This document shows, one piece after another, positions 43,062-51,459 of a stretch of DNA of 64,000 bases (position 1 is its first letter; every line of letters begins with the position of its first letter). The DNA comes from CAZAFL01 sp964484465. GTDB taxonomy: Bacteria; Bacteroidota; Ignavibacteria; UBA10030; SZUA-254. Both the position numbers and the translations under genes were made by a program. The stretch lies in the NCBI GenBank assembly GCA_964484465.1, contig CAZAFL010000005.1:73885-137884 (forward strand), given 5' to 3'. The notes under the pieces were generated by a model that was given only the letters and a program-made list of their open reading frames with translations, searched no databases and was not told the DNA's origin.

Positions 43062-43777
43062 GCTTAAAAGATAAAGTAGCGATTATCACGGGTGGCGGGA
43101 GGGGAATTGGCAGGGCAATAGCGCTGGTGCTCGCGAAGGAAGGAGTAAATGTTGTCATCTGCGCAAGGACGCAATCGGATATTGATTCCGTGGCGGAGGA
43201 AGTGCATGCGGCTAACGGCCATGCTCTTGCAGTACATGCAGATATCTCCCGCGAGTCTGAAGTAAAATTATTAGTTTCGAAGACCATTGACCGGTTCGGT
43301 CGGGTTGATATTCTCGTCAACAATGCCGGTATCGGCGCTTTCGCAAGAGTAGAAGATCTTGCGACAGAGGATTTCGATGCCATGTGGGGCATTAATTTGC
43401 GGGGGGTATTTCTTTGCACACGTGAAGTCCTCCCATTCATGAATAAACAGCGTGAAGGGGATATACTCAATATCTCATCCCTCGCGGGGAGAAATGCTTT
43501 TGTGCGTGGAGCAGGATACTGTGCCACCAAGTGGGCGCTAATCGGGTTTGCGCGATGCCTGATGTTAGAAGTTCGCGAACATAATATCCGGGTCGTTACG
43601 ATCTGCCCGGGTTCGGTTGAAACCGGTTTTGGCGACCGCTCTGCCGAATCGCCACGGAGTTCTGGTAACATCCCGAAAGCGGAAGATATTGCAAATGTTG
43701 TTCTACACACATTAATGATGCCCCGCCATGTGATGGTGAGTGAGGTGGATATCCGTCCAACCAACCCCAAAAAATAG
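43058..43777 (+). CDS. Short-chain dehydrogenase/reductase, possible sepiapterin reductase role (2)
   Basis: A 239-residue classical SDR starting at TTG, which overlaps the previous stop (TTGA); GAGGTG lies about ten bases upstream. Cofactor motif TGGGRGIGRAI, NNAG, catalytic Ser in NISSLAG and YCATK. It resembles the previous SDR only at family level, so the two may do different reductions. Biopterin synthesis is suggested by context, not by specific motifs. Confidence 0.75.
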   Translation: MSLKDKVAIITGGGRGIGRAIALVLAKEGVNVVICARTQSDIDSVAEEVHAANGHALAVHADISRESEVKLLVSKTIDRFGRVDILVNNAGIGAFARVEDLATEDFDAMWGINLRGVFLCTREVLPFMNKQREGDILNISSLAGRNAFVRGAGYCATKWALIGFARCLMLEVREHNIRVVTICPGSVETGFGDRSAESPRSSGNIPKAEDIANVVLHTLMMPRHVMVSEVDIRPTNPKK

Positions 43778-43815
43778 ATTTAGGGGTTGCTCCTTTCTAC
43801 GCTATCTTCTCGCAG

Positions 43816-43845
43816 TTGCACCTTTACCGGGAAGAATGTATTTTC
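43816..43845 (+). promoter_or_regulatory. Promoter of the ferredoxin-NADP reductase gene
   Basis: TTG (43816-43818), exactly 20 bases, TATTTTC (43839-43845). Transcription would start near 43852, which rules out a start codon at 43816 and supports the ATG at 43870. Confidence 0.6.
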
Positions 43846-43869
43846 AATCAGAACGAACAACAAGCAATT

Positions 43870-44856
43870 ATGGCTGAAAAAAAAGTTGGAAAAGTGGTCT
43901 TTCAACGACCCCTTTCCGATATTTTGGAATTGTTTCGTATTACTCCGGAAGACGGGAGTTCATTCCCGGAGTACAAAGCGGGTCAGTACATTGCGCTTTC
44001 CCGTGATGACTGCAGGCTTACGAAAAAAGTTGTCGCACCAGATGGTCAGATATCATATGTCTATGATCTCGACGACTCTGGCAATGTTCGATGCGGCTCG
44101 GTGACGCATTCATACTCGATTTCTTCCGCTCCTTTTGAGACAAAGCAACATCGATATCTGGAATTTTACGTTGTCCTTGAGATGGTGAAGCTGGAAACCC
44201 CCGGAAGGCTTTCAGAATCTCTCTTTCATATCGACCCGGAAGTAGATAATAAGTTGTTGTATGTGAATAAAATTGTCGGCGAATTCACGTTGGACAAACG
44301 CGCAAGGGGGTTTCAGAATATCGTCATGGTCGGTACCGGTACGGGGCTTGCGCCGTTTGCCTCGATGCTGAAGCAGCTACACCATGAAGCTTTACAGGGG
44401 TCTCCATACAACGCACGGGTTACGTTAATCCATGCAAATAGAACGTATGAAGAATTAGGGTATCACAATGAACTTCAATCTATTGAGCGTGAACAAAAAG
44501 TTGATTTTGTGTATGTTCCGTCTGTAAGCAGGCCAACTTCGCGAGATTTTTCCGACTCGCGGCTCGGAAAAGGGAGAGCAAACAATATCCTTCGTGCAAT
44601 CTTTGGTATGCAGCTGAAGGAGGAACAGGACTTACAGGAGGCCATCAAGGCGATGGGGGAGAGAACAGCGGCGGAAAAGGTTTTGAAGAAAACGGTCAGA
44701 CCGGTTCTGCCGTCGCATCACGATCGGCAAGAATTATTGCAAAGGATGAATCCCGGGTCGACAGTTATCCTTACCTGCGGGAATCCCGGTGGGATGGATG
44801 ACATAAAATATATTGCCGAGGCGAATCACGTGGGGTTCGAGAAGGAAGAGTGGTAA
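43870..44856 (+). CDS. Ferredoxin-NADP+ reductase family protein
   Basis: A 328-residue flavoprotein. The FAD-binding signature is THSYSISSAPF, with the phosphate-side VGEFTLDKRA, and the NADP domain begins MVGTGTGLAPFASML. The C-terminal TCGNPGGMDDIKYIAEANHVGFEKEEW resembles the Fpr subgroup ending. It moves electrons between NADPH and ferredoxin or flavodoxin. A stretch of about 60 residues in the middle (near 225-285, RPTSRDFSDSRLGKGRANN onward) is longer than in Fpr. It might feed reductant to biopterin-dependent or other enzymes, but nothing nearby proves this. Confidence 0.85.
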   Translation: MAEKKVGKVVFQRPLSDILELFRITPEDGSSFPEYKAGQYIALSRDDCRLTKKVVAPDGQISYVYDLDDSGNVRCGSVTHSYSISSAPFETKQHRYLEFYVVLEMVKLETPGRLSESLFHIDPEVDNKLLYVNKIVGEFTLDKRARGFQNIVMVGTGTGLAPFASMLKQLHHEALQGSPYNARVTLIHANRTYEELGYHNELQSIEREQKVDFVYVPSVSRPTSRDFSDSRLGKGRANNILRAIFGMQLKEEQDLQEAIKAMGERTAAEKVLKKTVRPVLPSHHDRQELLQRMNPGSTVILTCGNPGGMDDIKYIAEANHVGFEKEEW

Positions 44857-44905
44857 CAACAGATAGTATCGGTGTAACGCCGTTGTTACCTATGACATTT
44901 TTTTT
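44852..44905 (+). terminator. Terminator between convergent genes
   Basis: GGTAACAAC (44852-44860) pairs with GTTGTTACC (44882-44890) around a 21-base loop, followed by eight T at 44898-44905. It lies between convergent genes and may serve both strands, though the T run is on the plus side. Confidence 0.5.
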
Positions 44906-45138
44906 GAGAATCGGGAAGATAGGGCATCCACACACGATTTACAAAAATAAATAATTTTATAATCCCCGATTTGTACCTCGGCGAGAAGAGTTCTGTCAAA
45001 ACTCTTGTTGCAAATCATACATTTTTCAAGTTCTTTTTTTTCAACTCTTGAAATTCTATTTGTAATAACCTTGTATCCGAACAATGCAATAACAATGACC
45101 GCAAGCAGGAAAAGACTTGCAAGAATTGTCACAACCAT
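44890..45138 (-). CDS. Small membrane protein with CxxC zinc-ribbon pair
   Basis: An 82-residue protein with one N-terminal transmembrane helix (VVTILASLFLLAVIVIALFGY) and a cytoplasmic part carrying two CxxC pairs, CMICNKSF and FCKSCVDAL, about 26 residues apart, as in a treble-clef or zinc-ribbon fold. The ATG lies two bases after the O-methyltransferase stop, so they are co-transcribed. Function is unknown; a metal-binding membrane adaptor is a reasonable description. Confidence 0.7.
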   Translation of the reverse strand: MVVTILASLFLLAVIVIALFGYKVITNRISRVEKKELEKCMICNKSFDRTLLAEVQIGDYKIIYFCKSCVDALSSRFSKKMS

Positions 45139-45140
45139 TG

Positions 45141-45767
45141 TTACAATTTCAGACTAATTGAAACGCCGTCCCGGAGAGGAAGAATCGTACTGAAGAGATC
45201 TTTTGAAGAGTGAATAAGTCGGTTGTAGGTGAGAATTCCGGCAGTATCAGCGTCGGGTTTCTTGTCGAGGATTTTTCCACTCCAGAGGACATTATCACTG
45301 ATGAGAAGCCCTCCCTTTCGCAGGCGCGGAAGCGCTTTACGAAAGGCTTTCGGGTACTGGTGTTTGTCGATATCGTTGAAAATAATATCGAATTGACCGT
45401 CAACCGTGTCAATGAGTTTCAGCGCATCACCGGCGAGAAAATGAATTCTGGTCGGAATCTTTCCGCGGCGAAAATATTCTTTCGCCTGTTCGATGTTGGT
45501 AGAGTTCCCTTCGGTGCAGAAAAGCTCACCCTCTTTTCCTATTGCCTTTGCAAACCAGAATGCTGAATACCCGAATCCCGACCCAAGTTCAAGGATCCTT
45601 TTCGCATGCAGGGCATTGGCAAGAACGTACAATAACCTTCCGACAAGCGGACCCACGATGGGGAAATTGCGTTCGAGAGCGTATCGTTCCATATCCTCGA
45701 GGATCTGATTTCGCTCCGGCGTGACGTTCAGAAGATATTCAACAATATTTGCATGAACAATTTCCAT
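45141..45767 (-). CDS. O-methyltransferase family 3 (class I SAM)
   Basis: A 208-residue SAM-dependent methyltransferase of the caffeoyl-CoA/catechol O-methyltransferase-like group. Motifs: ILELGSGFGYSAFWFAKAIG (SAM site), AGDALKLIDTVDG and FDIIFNDIDKHQYP, where the metal-binding Asp/Asn of the family lie, then GGLLISDNVLWSGKI. It acts in the cytoplasm on an unknown hydroxylated substrate. The promoter at 45773-45802 is so close that its mRNA may have no leader, and no ribosome-binding site is seen. Confidence 0.88.
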   Translation of the reverse strand: MEIVHANIVEYLLNVTPERNQILEDMERYALERNFPIVGPLVGRLLYVLANALHAKRILELGSGFGYSAFWFAKAIGKEGELFCTEGNSTNIEQAKEYFRRGKIPTRIHFLAGDALKLIDTVDGQFDIIFNDIDKHQYPKAFRKALPRLRKGGLLISDNVLWSGKILDKKPDADTAGILTYNRLIHSSKDLFSTILPLRDGVSISLKL

Positions 45768-45772
45768 TATGA

Positions 45773-45802
45773 CAAATATATGAAGAATCGTCTGAAAGTC
45801 AA
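45773..45802 (-). promoter_or_regulatory. Promoter of the O-methyltransferase gene, near-leaderless
   Basis: On the minus strand: TTG, 19 bases, TATATTTG. The -7 element ends only five bases before the ATG (45767), so transcription should begin at or next to the start codon. Confidence 0.65.
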
Positions 45803-45902
45803 AAAATTATTATTTTCATACCGGCTTTGCTTCTTTCATAATTATTTTCAATCTTACAAAAATTAAGAAACGTAGATTGTAGAGAAATGCCGAAGAATTG
45901 CC

Positions 45903-46451
45903 ATGAATCGTCCTGACGCCCTTTCGCTTCTCAAGGAGTATACAACGAATGACGCATTGCTGAAGCACATGTATGCTGTTGAAGCTGCGATGACGGCATA
46001 TGCAAAAAAATACAATGAGGATGCGGAGAAATGGGGAATCGTAGGTCTTTTACATGATTTTGATTACGAAAAATATCCGAATGCTCCGGACCATCCTATG
46101 AAAGGTTCCGAGATATTGAAAGAGAAGGGATATCCGGAGGACGTGCGGCGTGCAATTCTGGGGCATGCGAGCTATACAGGAGTGAGCCGGGATACGCAGA
46201 TGGCAAAGACGTTGTATGCCTGTGATGAACTTTGTGGTTTTATCATGGCATGTTCGCTCGTGAGGCCGAATAAAATTGCCGACCTCGAAGTTTCTTCAGT
46301 AAAAAAGAAATTGAAAGACAAAGCCTTTGCGCGAAATGTCAATCGTGATGATGTGATAAACGGATGTGCCGAACTTGGTGTTTCCCTCGACGATCATATC
46401 AAATTTGTCATCGATGCGATGAAGTCTATCGCACCAGACCTCGGCCTTTGA
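45903..46451 (+). CDS. HD-domain phosphohydrolase-like protein
   Basis: A 182-residue protein of the HD superfamily. Metal-binding residues are in LLKHMYAVE, GLLHDFDYEKYP and DHPMKGSEIL plus GHASYTG. Proteins of this short type are often annotated as HDIG or hydrolase without a known substrate. No promoter of the common type was found in the 135-base gap upstream. Confidence 0.8.
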   Translation: MNRPDALSLLKEYTTNDALLKHMYAVEAAMTAYAKKYNEDAEKWGIVGLLHDFDYEKYPNAPDHPMKGSEILKEKGYPEDVRRAILGHASYTGVSRDTQMAKTLYACDELCGFIMACSLVRPNKIADLEVSSVKKKLKDKAFARNVNRDDVINGCAELGVSLDDHIKFVIDAMKSIAPDLGL

Positions 46452-46472
46452 TTGAAAGTTGTTTGTTCTTCT

Positions 46473-47339
46473 CTAAAAGAAGTCCATCGTAAATCCGGCA
46501 CCGATTGTTGTTATCCTTTTGCCAAAATATTCTCCAAACATATGTGATCCTGCGTAGTAAGCGAGATACAAGCTGGGTCCTTTTCTATCCCATGCCCCGA
46601 GTTTAACGCCAAGCTGCGCCTGGTGGGTTGCTGCGAATGCAGGTGCACCTGTTAATGATATATTATAGGCGATAAACAGATTTGCGGGTTGTTCAAGGAA
46701 CCGGTGCGAGGTTTCGTAGATTTCAATTCCGGCAAGATACGCAAACCGCTGGATAGCAACTGGTCTCACCAGTGTTGCGAACGATATCCCGCCGTAGGTT
46801 CTGGCAAGGATGTCCTCATGCGCCGGGAAAATGTATGCGCCAATAAATTCTCCGAAATCTCTTGTGTACGGGATGGGTCGTTGATTATCAATCCAGGAAT
46901 TAGTGGCAGAAAGATAATGTCCATCGACAAAATGAGCGCTGTGATGAAGTATTCTGAGCCGTCCCTGAAGGATGCGATTGTCGATGGTCTTTGAAAATGA
47001 GGCGTTTCCTCCGAAAAAGCCGTCGACTGCATCTATTTGCAGACGCAGCCCCTGTACGCCTGTGACAAACGCGTATCCGAAGAAGTCCAGCCCGGCTGCA
47101 ACCTCGAAATCAGGAAATTTGACACTGACAACATCAATTGTGTTCCCGATGGCGACATTCATTTTTTCTGCATCGAGAAATTTAAAAACGCCGATTCTCG
47201 GTTCCTGAATGTTGGCTCTCAGGGGTGAAAAAAGTAATCCCCGCGGAAGGAAAATCAACCGGGCTGAAGAATCAGGGTTCTGACCGTTTGCCACAGAAGC
47301 TGTCCAAAGTATAAGTATGAGAAAGGCGGCAAGTTTCAT
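46473..47339 (-). CDS. DUF1207-like exported protein
   Basis: A 288-residue protein with a signal peptide (MKLAAFLILILWTASVANG). FLPRGLLFSPLRANIQEPRIGV, GLDFFGYAF and HHSAHFVDGHYL resemble the DUF1207 family, predicted outer-membrane barrels of unknown function. The start at 47339 is chosen because the promoter at 47360-47390 lies just upstream; the next in-frame start at 47390 falls inside that promoter. Confidence 0.7.
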   Translation of the reverse strand: MKLAAFLILILWTASVANGQNPDSSARLIFLPRGLLFSPLRANIQEPRIGVFKFLDAEKMNVAIGNTIDVVSVKFPDFEVAAGLDFFGYAFVTGVQGLRLQIDAVDGFFGGNASFSKTIDNRILQGRLRILHHSAHFVDGHYLSATNSWIDNQRPIPYTRDFGEFIGAYIFPAHEDILARTYGGISFATLVRPVAIQRFAYLAGIEIYETSHRFLEQPANLFIAYNISLTGAPAFAATHQAQLGVKLGAWDRKGPSLYLAYYAGSHMFGEYFGKRITTIGAGFTMDFF

Positions 47340-47359
47340 TGAATTCAAAATGTTTTCGC

Positions 47360-47390
47360 CAAATATATCAATCAAGATTGTAATAGTCAA
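47360..47390 (-). promoter_or_regulatory. Promoter of the DUF1207-like gene
   Basis: On the minus strand: TTGAC start, 20 bases between TTG and TATATTTG, a perfect match to the window's consensus. It sits back to back with the divergent moeB promoter, seven bases apart. Confidence 0.8.
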
Positions 47391-47397
47391 TCAAAAG

Positions 47398-47428
47398 TTG
47401 ACGAATGAAACCCGATGTTGTATATTTG
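47398..47428 (+). promoter_or_regulatory. Promoter of the MoeB-rhodanese gene
   Basis: TTGAC (47398-47402), 20 bases between TTG and TATATTTG (47421-47428). Transcription would begin near 47434 and leave a leader of about 79 bases before the ATG at 47513. Confidence 0.8.
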
Positions 47429-47512
47429 ATATATCGTTGAAATGAGTTTATTCTAGTCGGTTGAAAAGATTAAGAGCTTATTTATCAAGTTATTAATAAC
47501 ATTGGCATAAAA

Positions 47513-48670
47513 ATGAGTGCGATGAATTTAGAGCTAACTTCGGGAGAAATCCTCCGGTATAGCAGGCATCTCATTATGCCAGAGATCGGACTGGAGGGAC
47601 AAAAGAAACTTAAAGCGTCGCGTGTTCTTATGATCGGAGCGGGAGGACTGGGTTCGCCTGCGGGTCTATATCTTGCTGCCGCAGGAGTTGGGACGCTCGG
47701 CATTGTTGACTACGATGTTGTAGATATGTCCAATCTTCATCGGCAGATTCTCCATTCAACCCAGGATGTCGGGAAATCAAAACTTCTCTCTGCGCGTGAA
47801 AGCATTGTCGGAGTAAACCCTTACGTCGATGTTCAATTGTATGAAACAAGGTTTACGTCTGCAAATGCAATCGAGATTATGCGTGAATTTGATGTGATTG
47901 TCGATGGAACGGACAATTTTCCTACAAGATATCTGGTAAACGATGCATGTGTGCTGCTCAAAAAACCCTATGTATACGGAAGCATTTTTCGTTTTGATGG
48001 ACAGGTCAGCGTATTTGACCCCTTGCGGGGTCCATGTTATCGTTGCCTCTATCCTGAACCTCCGCCTCCCGGTCTAGTGCCAAGCTGCGCCGAAGGGGGT
48101 GTTCTTGGTGTCCTGCCTGGTATTATCGGTTCGCTGCAGGCGTTGGAAGCAATCAAACTGATCACGGGTCAGGGTGAATTACTTGTCGGAAGGCTGGTAT
48201 TATTCGATGCCCTCCGGATGCAATTTCGTGAGCTCAAATTGAAAAAAAATCCTGACTGCCTGATTTGTGGAGAACATCCATCGATTCATGAGCTCATCGA
48301 TTATGAACAATTTTGTGGTGTCTCTTCTCAGCAATCGGACGATGAGCAAATGCACCAAGACGAAATAACGGTGCAAGAACTAAAAAAACTTCTTGACCGT
48401 CATGAAGATATATTTATTCTGGATGTCAGGGAGCCAAGTGAATATAGGATTTGTAATCTGGGAGGTCATCTCATACCGTTGAATGAGCTTCCGAAACGAA
48501 TTCAGGAGCTCAATTCATCAAGAGAGATTATCGTCCATTGCAAAACAGGCAGACGCAGTGCAAAAGCAGTAGAGTTCCTGAAACGTTCAGGGTTTACAAA
48601 AGTGAGAAACCTTGTGGGTGGTATATCTGCGTGGGCCAAGGAGATTGACTCGTCGATGCCGCAATACTGA
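47513..48670 (+). CDS. MoeB/ThiF-type adenylyltransferase fused to rhodanese domain
   Basis: A 385-residue E1-like enzyme that would adenylate the C-terminal Gly of a sulfur-carrier protein (MoaD/ThiS type). The N-terminal domain has RYSRHLIMPEIGLEGQ, the ATP motif GAGGLGSPAGLYLAAAGVG, DNFPTRYLVND and the CxxC zinc pairs CYRCLYPE and CLICGE. The C-terminal rhodanese domain (about 285-380) has DVREPSEY and the persulfide Cys in VHCKTGRRS. This MoeZ/MOCS3-like fusion can both activate and sulfurate the carrier. No molybdopterin or thiamine genes are adjacent. Confidence 0.9.
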   Translation: MSAMNLELTSGEILRYSRHLIMPEIGLEGQKKLKASRVLMIGAGGLGSPAGLYLAAAGVGTLGIVDYDVVDMSNLHRQILHSTQDVGKSKLLSARESIVGVNPYVDVQLYETRFTSANAIEIMREFDVIVDGTDNFPTRYLVNDACVLLKKPYVYGSIFRFDGQVSVFDPLRGPCYRCLYPEPPPPGLVPSCAEGGVLGVLPGIIGSLQALEAIKLITGQGELLVGRLVLFDALRMQFRELKLKKNPDCLICGEHPSIHELIDYEQFCGVSSQQSDDEQMHQDEITVQELKKLLDRHEDIFILDVREPSEYRICNLGGHLIPLNELPKRIQELNSSREIIVHCKTGRRSAKAVEFLKRSGFTKVRNLVGGISAWAKEIDSSMPQY

Positions 48671-48730
48671 TGATTGCTTCCAGCGTTCTTAAGACTCTTA
48701 CTCACATCGAGGAACTCTTCTGCTGCCTTC

Positions 48731-48760
48731 TTGAAACTCTTCTAATATTTTCATACATTC
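48731..48760 (+). promoter_or_regulatory. Promoter of the exported protein at 48804
   Basis: TTG (48731-48733), exactly 20 bases, TACATTC (48754-48760), one base off the consensus -7. Confidence 0.5.
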
Positions 48761-48803
48761 ATCCACGTTTGCATTATTCAAATACATTATCCGGAGAATT
48801 TGT

Positions 48804-49574
48804 ATGAAACGAATGTTTGTCGTCTGTGTGTTGATGTATATCCTTCAATCGTCATTTCTTATTGCACAGGAGGAGCCGAAAGATGAAGAAATTCTTCCTC
48901 CCAAGCGATCTGCTGCGGCGAAGATCGGCGGAGCTGTGGGATTTACCCCTTCGTGGCTTTTTATAGATATTGGTCCTATCAATCAGGTTCTCAACAACGC
49001 GCAGGCGGCACCGTTCGACAATGGCCGATTAATGATGTATGGAGGTCAGGGTTATGCGTACGTATTATTTGTCCCAAACCTCCGCATTGGCGGCATGGGG
49101 GCAGGCGGAACAATGACCTCCAGGTCGCTCTCCGGGAATATTCGACGGGATATCGAACTTTCGGCGGCTTTTGGCGGCGTAACATTGGATTACGTGATCC
49201 CTGTTGCCCCCAGGTTTGACCTTACGTTAGGGATGCTGTTTGGGAAAGGAGGAATGGACCTTAAAATCACGCGCGATGATGGGCAAGCGAAAGCATGGGA
49301 TGATCTGTGGAATAACTATGGCAATAATTTTTCTCCCACGCAGGACTATACGCGCAAACTATCGAATTCATTTTTTGTTTATCAGCCTTCTGTCAATGTT
49401 GAATTTAGCCTGCTCCGATGGATCGGTCTTCGGGCAGGGGTCAGCTATATGGCTATCAGCGGCAGCGATTGGACACTCGATGACCGGTACGATGTCTTTG
49501 GTGTTCCGAGCACTATCAGCGGTAAGGGGTGGATGATCAATACAGGTATTTTCCTGGGAACGTTTGTTTACTGA
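48804..49574 (+). CDS. Exported outer-membrane barrel-like protein of unknown function
   Basis: A 256-residue protein with a signal peptide ending near SFLIAQ, an acidic linker (EEPKDEEILPPKR), then Gly- and aromatic-rich strands (GQGYAYVLFVPNLRIGGMGAGG, GWMINTGIFLGTFVY) that look like a small outer-membrane barrel. No family was recognised. It is convergent with the acyl-CoA ligase gene, 21 bases away. Confidence 0.6.
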   Translation: MKRMFVVCVLMYILQSSFLIAQEEPKDEEILPPKRSAAAKIGGAVGFTPSWLFIDIGPINQVLNNAQAAPFDNGRLMMYGGQGYAYVLFVPNLRIGGMGAGGTMTSRSLSGNIRRDIELSAAFGGVTLDYVIPVAPRFDLTLGMLFGKGGMDLKITRDDGQAKAWDDLWNNYGNNFSPTQDYTRKLSNSFFVYQPSVNVEFSLLRWIGLRAGVSYMAISGSDWTLDDRYDVFGVPSTISGKGWMINTGIFLGTFVY

Positions 49575-49595
49575 TGAACCAAAGTCTTCTGAACG

Positions 49596-51374
49596 CTATC
49601 GGTGTTTGCTCTCCGTAAATTGAATACTCTTCCATTGTTGGAACAAAGGTTTCAGTTTATTACGCTGATATTTCCCGGTTGAAGTAACCGGAATATCATT
49701 TCCAAAGATGATAACTTTCGGACATTTTTGGAATGAAAAGTACCTGCGGCAATAGGAGATGATATCGTTTTCCGACAATGTTGCACCTGCGTCGGGTTGC
49801 ACATAGGCGCCGATTTCCTCGCCATACCAGTCGTTATCGAAGCCGACTGCAATTCCTGCTTTTACTCCAGGTATATTCATCAGAACTTCGTCTATTTCGA
49901 ACGGTGAGATGTTCGAGCCCCCTCTGATGATAAGCTCCTTTATCCTTCCTGTGATAAAAAAGAATTTCCTGCCGGCCGGGTCGGTTTTGAAAAAGCCTTC
50001 ATCACCGCTGTGAAACCATCCTGATTTGAATGCCTGATCATTAGCTTCGCGATTGGCGTAATAGCATTTCATAACATTGTGGCCACGGATCACAATTTCC
50101 CCTTTTACTCCCTCTGAAATCTCTCTTCCTTCGCTGTCATGAATTGCCATTTCATTCGGTGAAATTGCTACACCGATGGAGGGGAAACCATAATCGTTGA
50201 GCCAGCGCCGGTGCTCATCAGGAGGGAGGTCGACCGGCAGGAAGCATGAATAACATGTTGTTTCAGAAAGCCCGTATCCGTGGATGATCGGAATGTTGAA
50301 TTTCTCTTCAAACTTCGATGCTAATTCCACTGTAAGAGGTCCGGCTCCACAAATGATGTGCCTGAATTGTGAGAGGTCATATGTCGATACATCGTGGTTT
50401 TCATGCAGAAGAAATTGAAGCAACGTAGGAACGACACTGACGATACTGACGCGTTCATTACAAATTCGTTCGAAAAATTTGTCTGAATGAAATTTTTGAT
50501 TCAGGACGACACTTCCTCCGGCATAAAGTGGGGTCATGAGTGTGACAACCGTACCGTTGACGTGATGTATCGGCAGGACGCACATCATGACCTGTCCGGG
50601 TGTCAGCCTGTGCCAATCTGCGATTGCTTTTGCGTCGATGAGGAGATTATAGTGTGTGAGCACAACACCTTTCGGCAAACCGGTGGTACCCGAAGTGTAG
50701 ACAATCATTGCTTCATCCCCGAGCTCCGGTTCGCGGTCGAGGTGCATCTCTGAATTCTTCTTTGAAACCTGATCATGGAAATTCAACAATCTGACACCTG
50801 AATCCAACCTCGCTTCGGGATTCGTAAAGTCAGAAGGATTCTCCGGTTGGTTGGAAATAGAACGGTTGTGTGTATCGACCAGGGCAATCGTGTTCAGACT
50901 CGGCGTTTCGTTTATGATTCTCACGACCCGGTCGATGAATTGTTTCCTGACGAATGCCAGCTTCGCTTGAGAATGTCGTAAGATATACCCGATCCTTCTG
51001 TCGTCCTCTCCAACGTTGATGGGCACAACCACAGCACCGATGAGCCACGCTGCAAAATACTGGATAACCGTATCCGCATGGTTGAATGCAATCGTTGCTA
51101 TCCGGTCTCCGTGGGAAATACCTTCCGTTAATAACAAGTTTGCGGTTTTCCGGACAAGGTTGTAAAACTCTGAATACGAATAATGCACTCGTCCCTGTTC
51201 TGCGTTGTCATCAGAATAGAAAACGAGCCAGACTTTTTCCCGGTTTTTTGCAACCTGCTGCTGTAAAACATCCCCTATGTTGCGATAAGGTGTCTGATAA
51301 TCATGAGGGAGGATTCCGCACACAATGTGCGCCTCTAAAATGTTTGTTTGAATGCTGTCGGGTGTCTGAGACAT
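49596..51374 (-). CDS. AMP-dependent acyl-CoA synthetase/ligase
   Basis: A 592-residue adenylate-forming enzyme. Signature YTSGTTGLPKGVVLTH (A3), HGYGLSETTCYS, the A7-type SGWFHSGDEGFF, FFITGRIKELIIRGGSNISP and the catalytic Lys in TGKYQRNKLK are visible, so both domains are complete. It activates a carboxylic acid, probably a fatty acid, to its CoA thioester. The ATG at 51374 (MSQTPDSIQTN) is preferred over an upstream ATG that adds sixteen residues. Its exact substrate is unknown. Confidence 0.88.
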   Translation of the reverse strand: MSQTPDSIQTNILEAHIVCGILPHDYQTPYRNIGDVLQQQVAKNREKVWLVFYSDDNAEQGRVHYSYSEFYNLVRKTANLLLTEGISHGDRIATIAFNHADTVIQYFAAWLIGAVVVPINVGEDDRRIGYILRHSQAKLAFVRKQFIDRVVRIINETPSLNTIALVDTHNRSISNQPENPSDFTNPEARLDSGVRLLNFHDQVSKKNSEMHLDREPELGDEAMIVYTSGTTGLPKGVVLTHYNLLIDAKAIADWHRLTPGQVMMCVLPIHHVNGTVVTLMTPLYAGGSVVLNQKFHSDKFFERICNERVSIVSVVPTLLQFLLHENHDVSTYDLSQFRHIICGAGPLTVELASKFEEKFNIPIIHGYGLSETTCYSCFLPVDLPPDEHRRWLNDYGFPSIGVAISPNEMAIHDSEGREISEGVKGEIVIRGHNVMKCYYANREANDQAFKSGWFHSGDEGFFKTDPAGRKFFFITGRIKELIIRGGSNISPFEIDEVLMNIPGVKAGIAVGFDNDWYGEEIGAYVQPDAGATLSENDIISYCRRYFSFQKCPKVIIFGNDIPVTSTGKYQRNKLKPLFQQWKSIQFTESKHR

Positions 51375-51459
51375 ACGGTATGATTTAACGTTGTCGCTTA
51401 AGCATACAAAAAAAACACCCAACTTGCACAGTCGCCGGAATGAGATATTAGAAAGAAGA

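Noticed and set aside
43039..43770. Minus-strand open frame of 243 residues
   Set aside because: It is the exact antisense of a clear short-chain dehydrogenase with catalytic residues.
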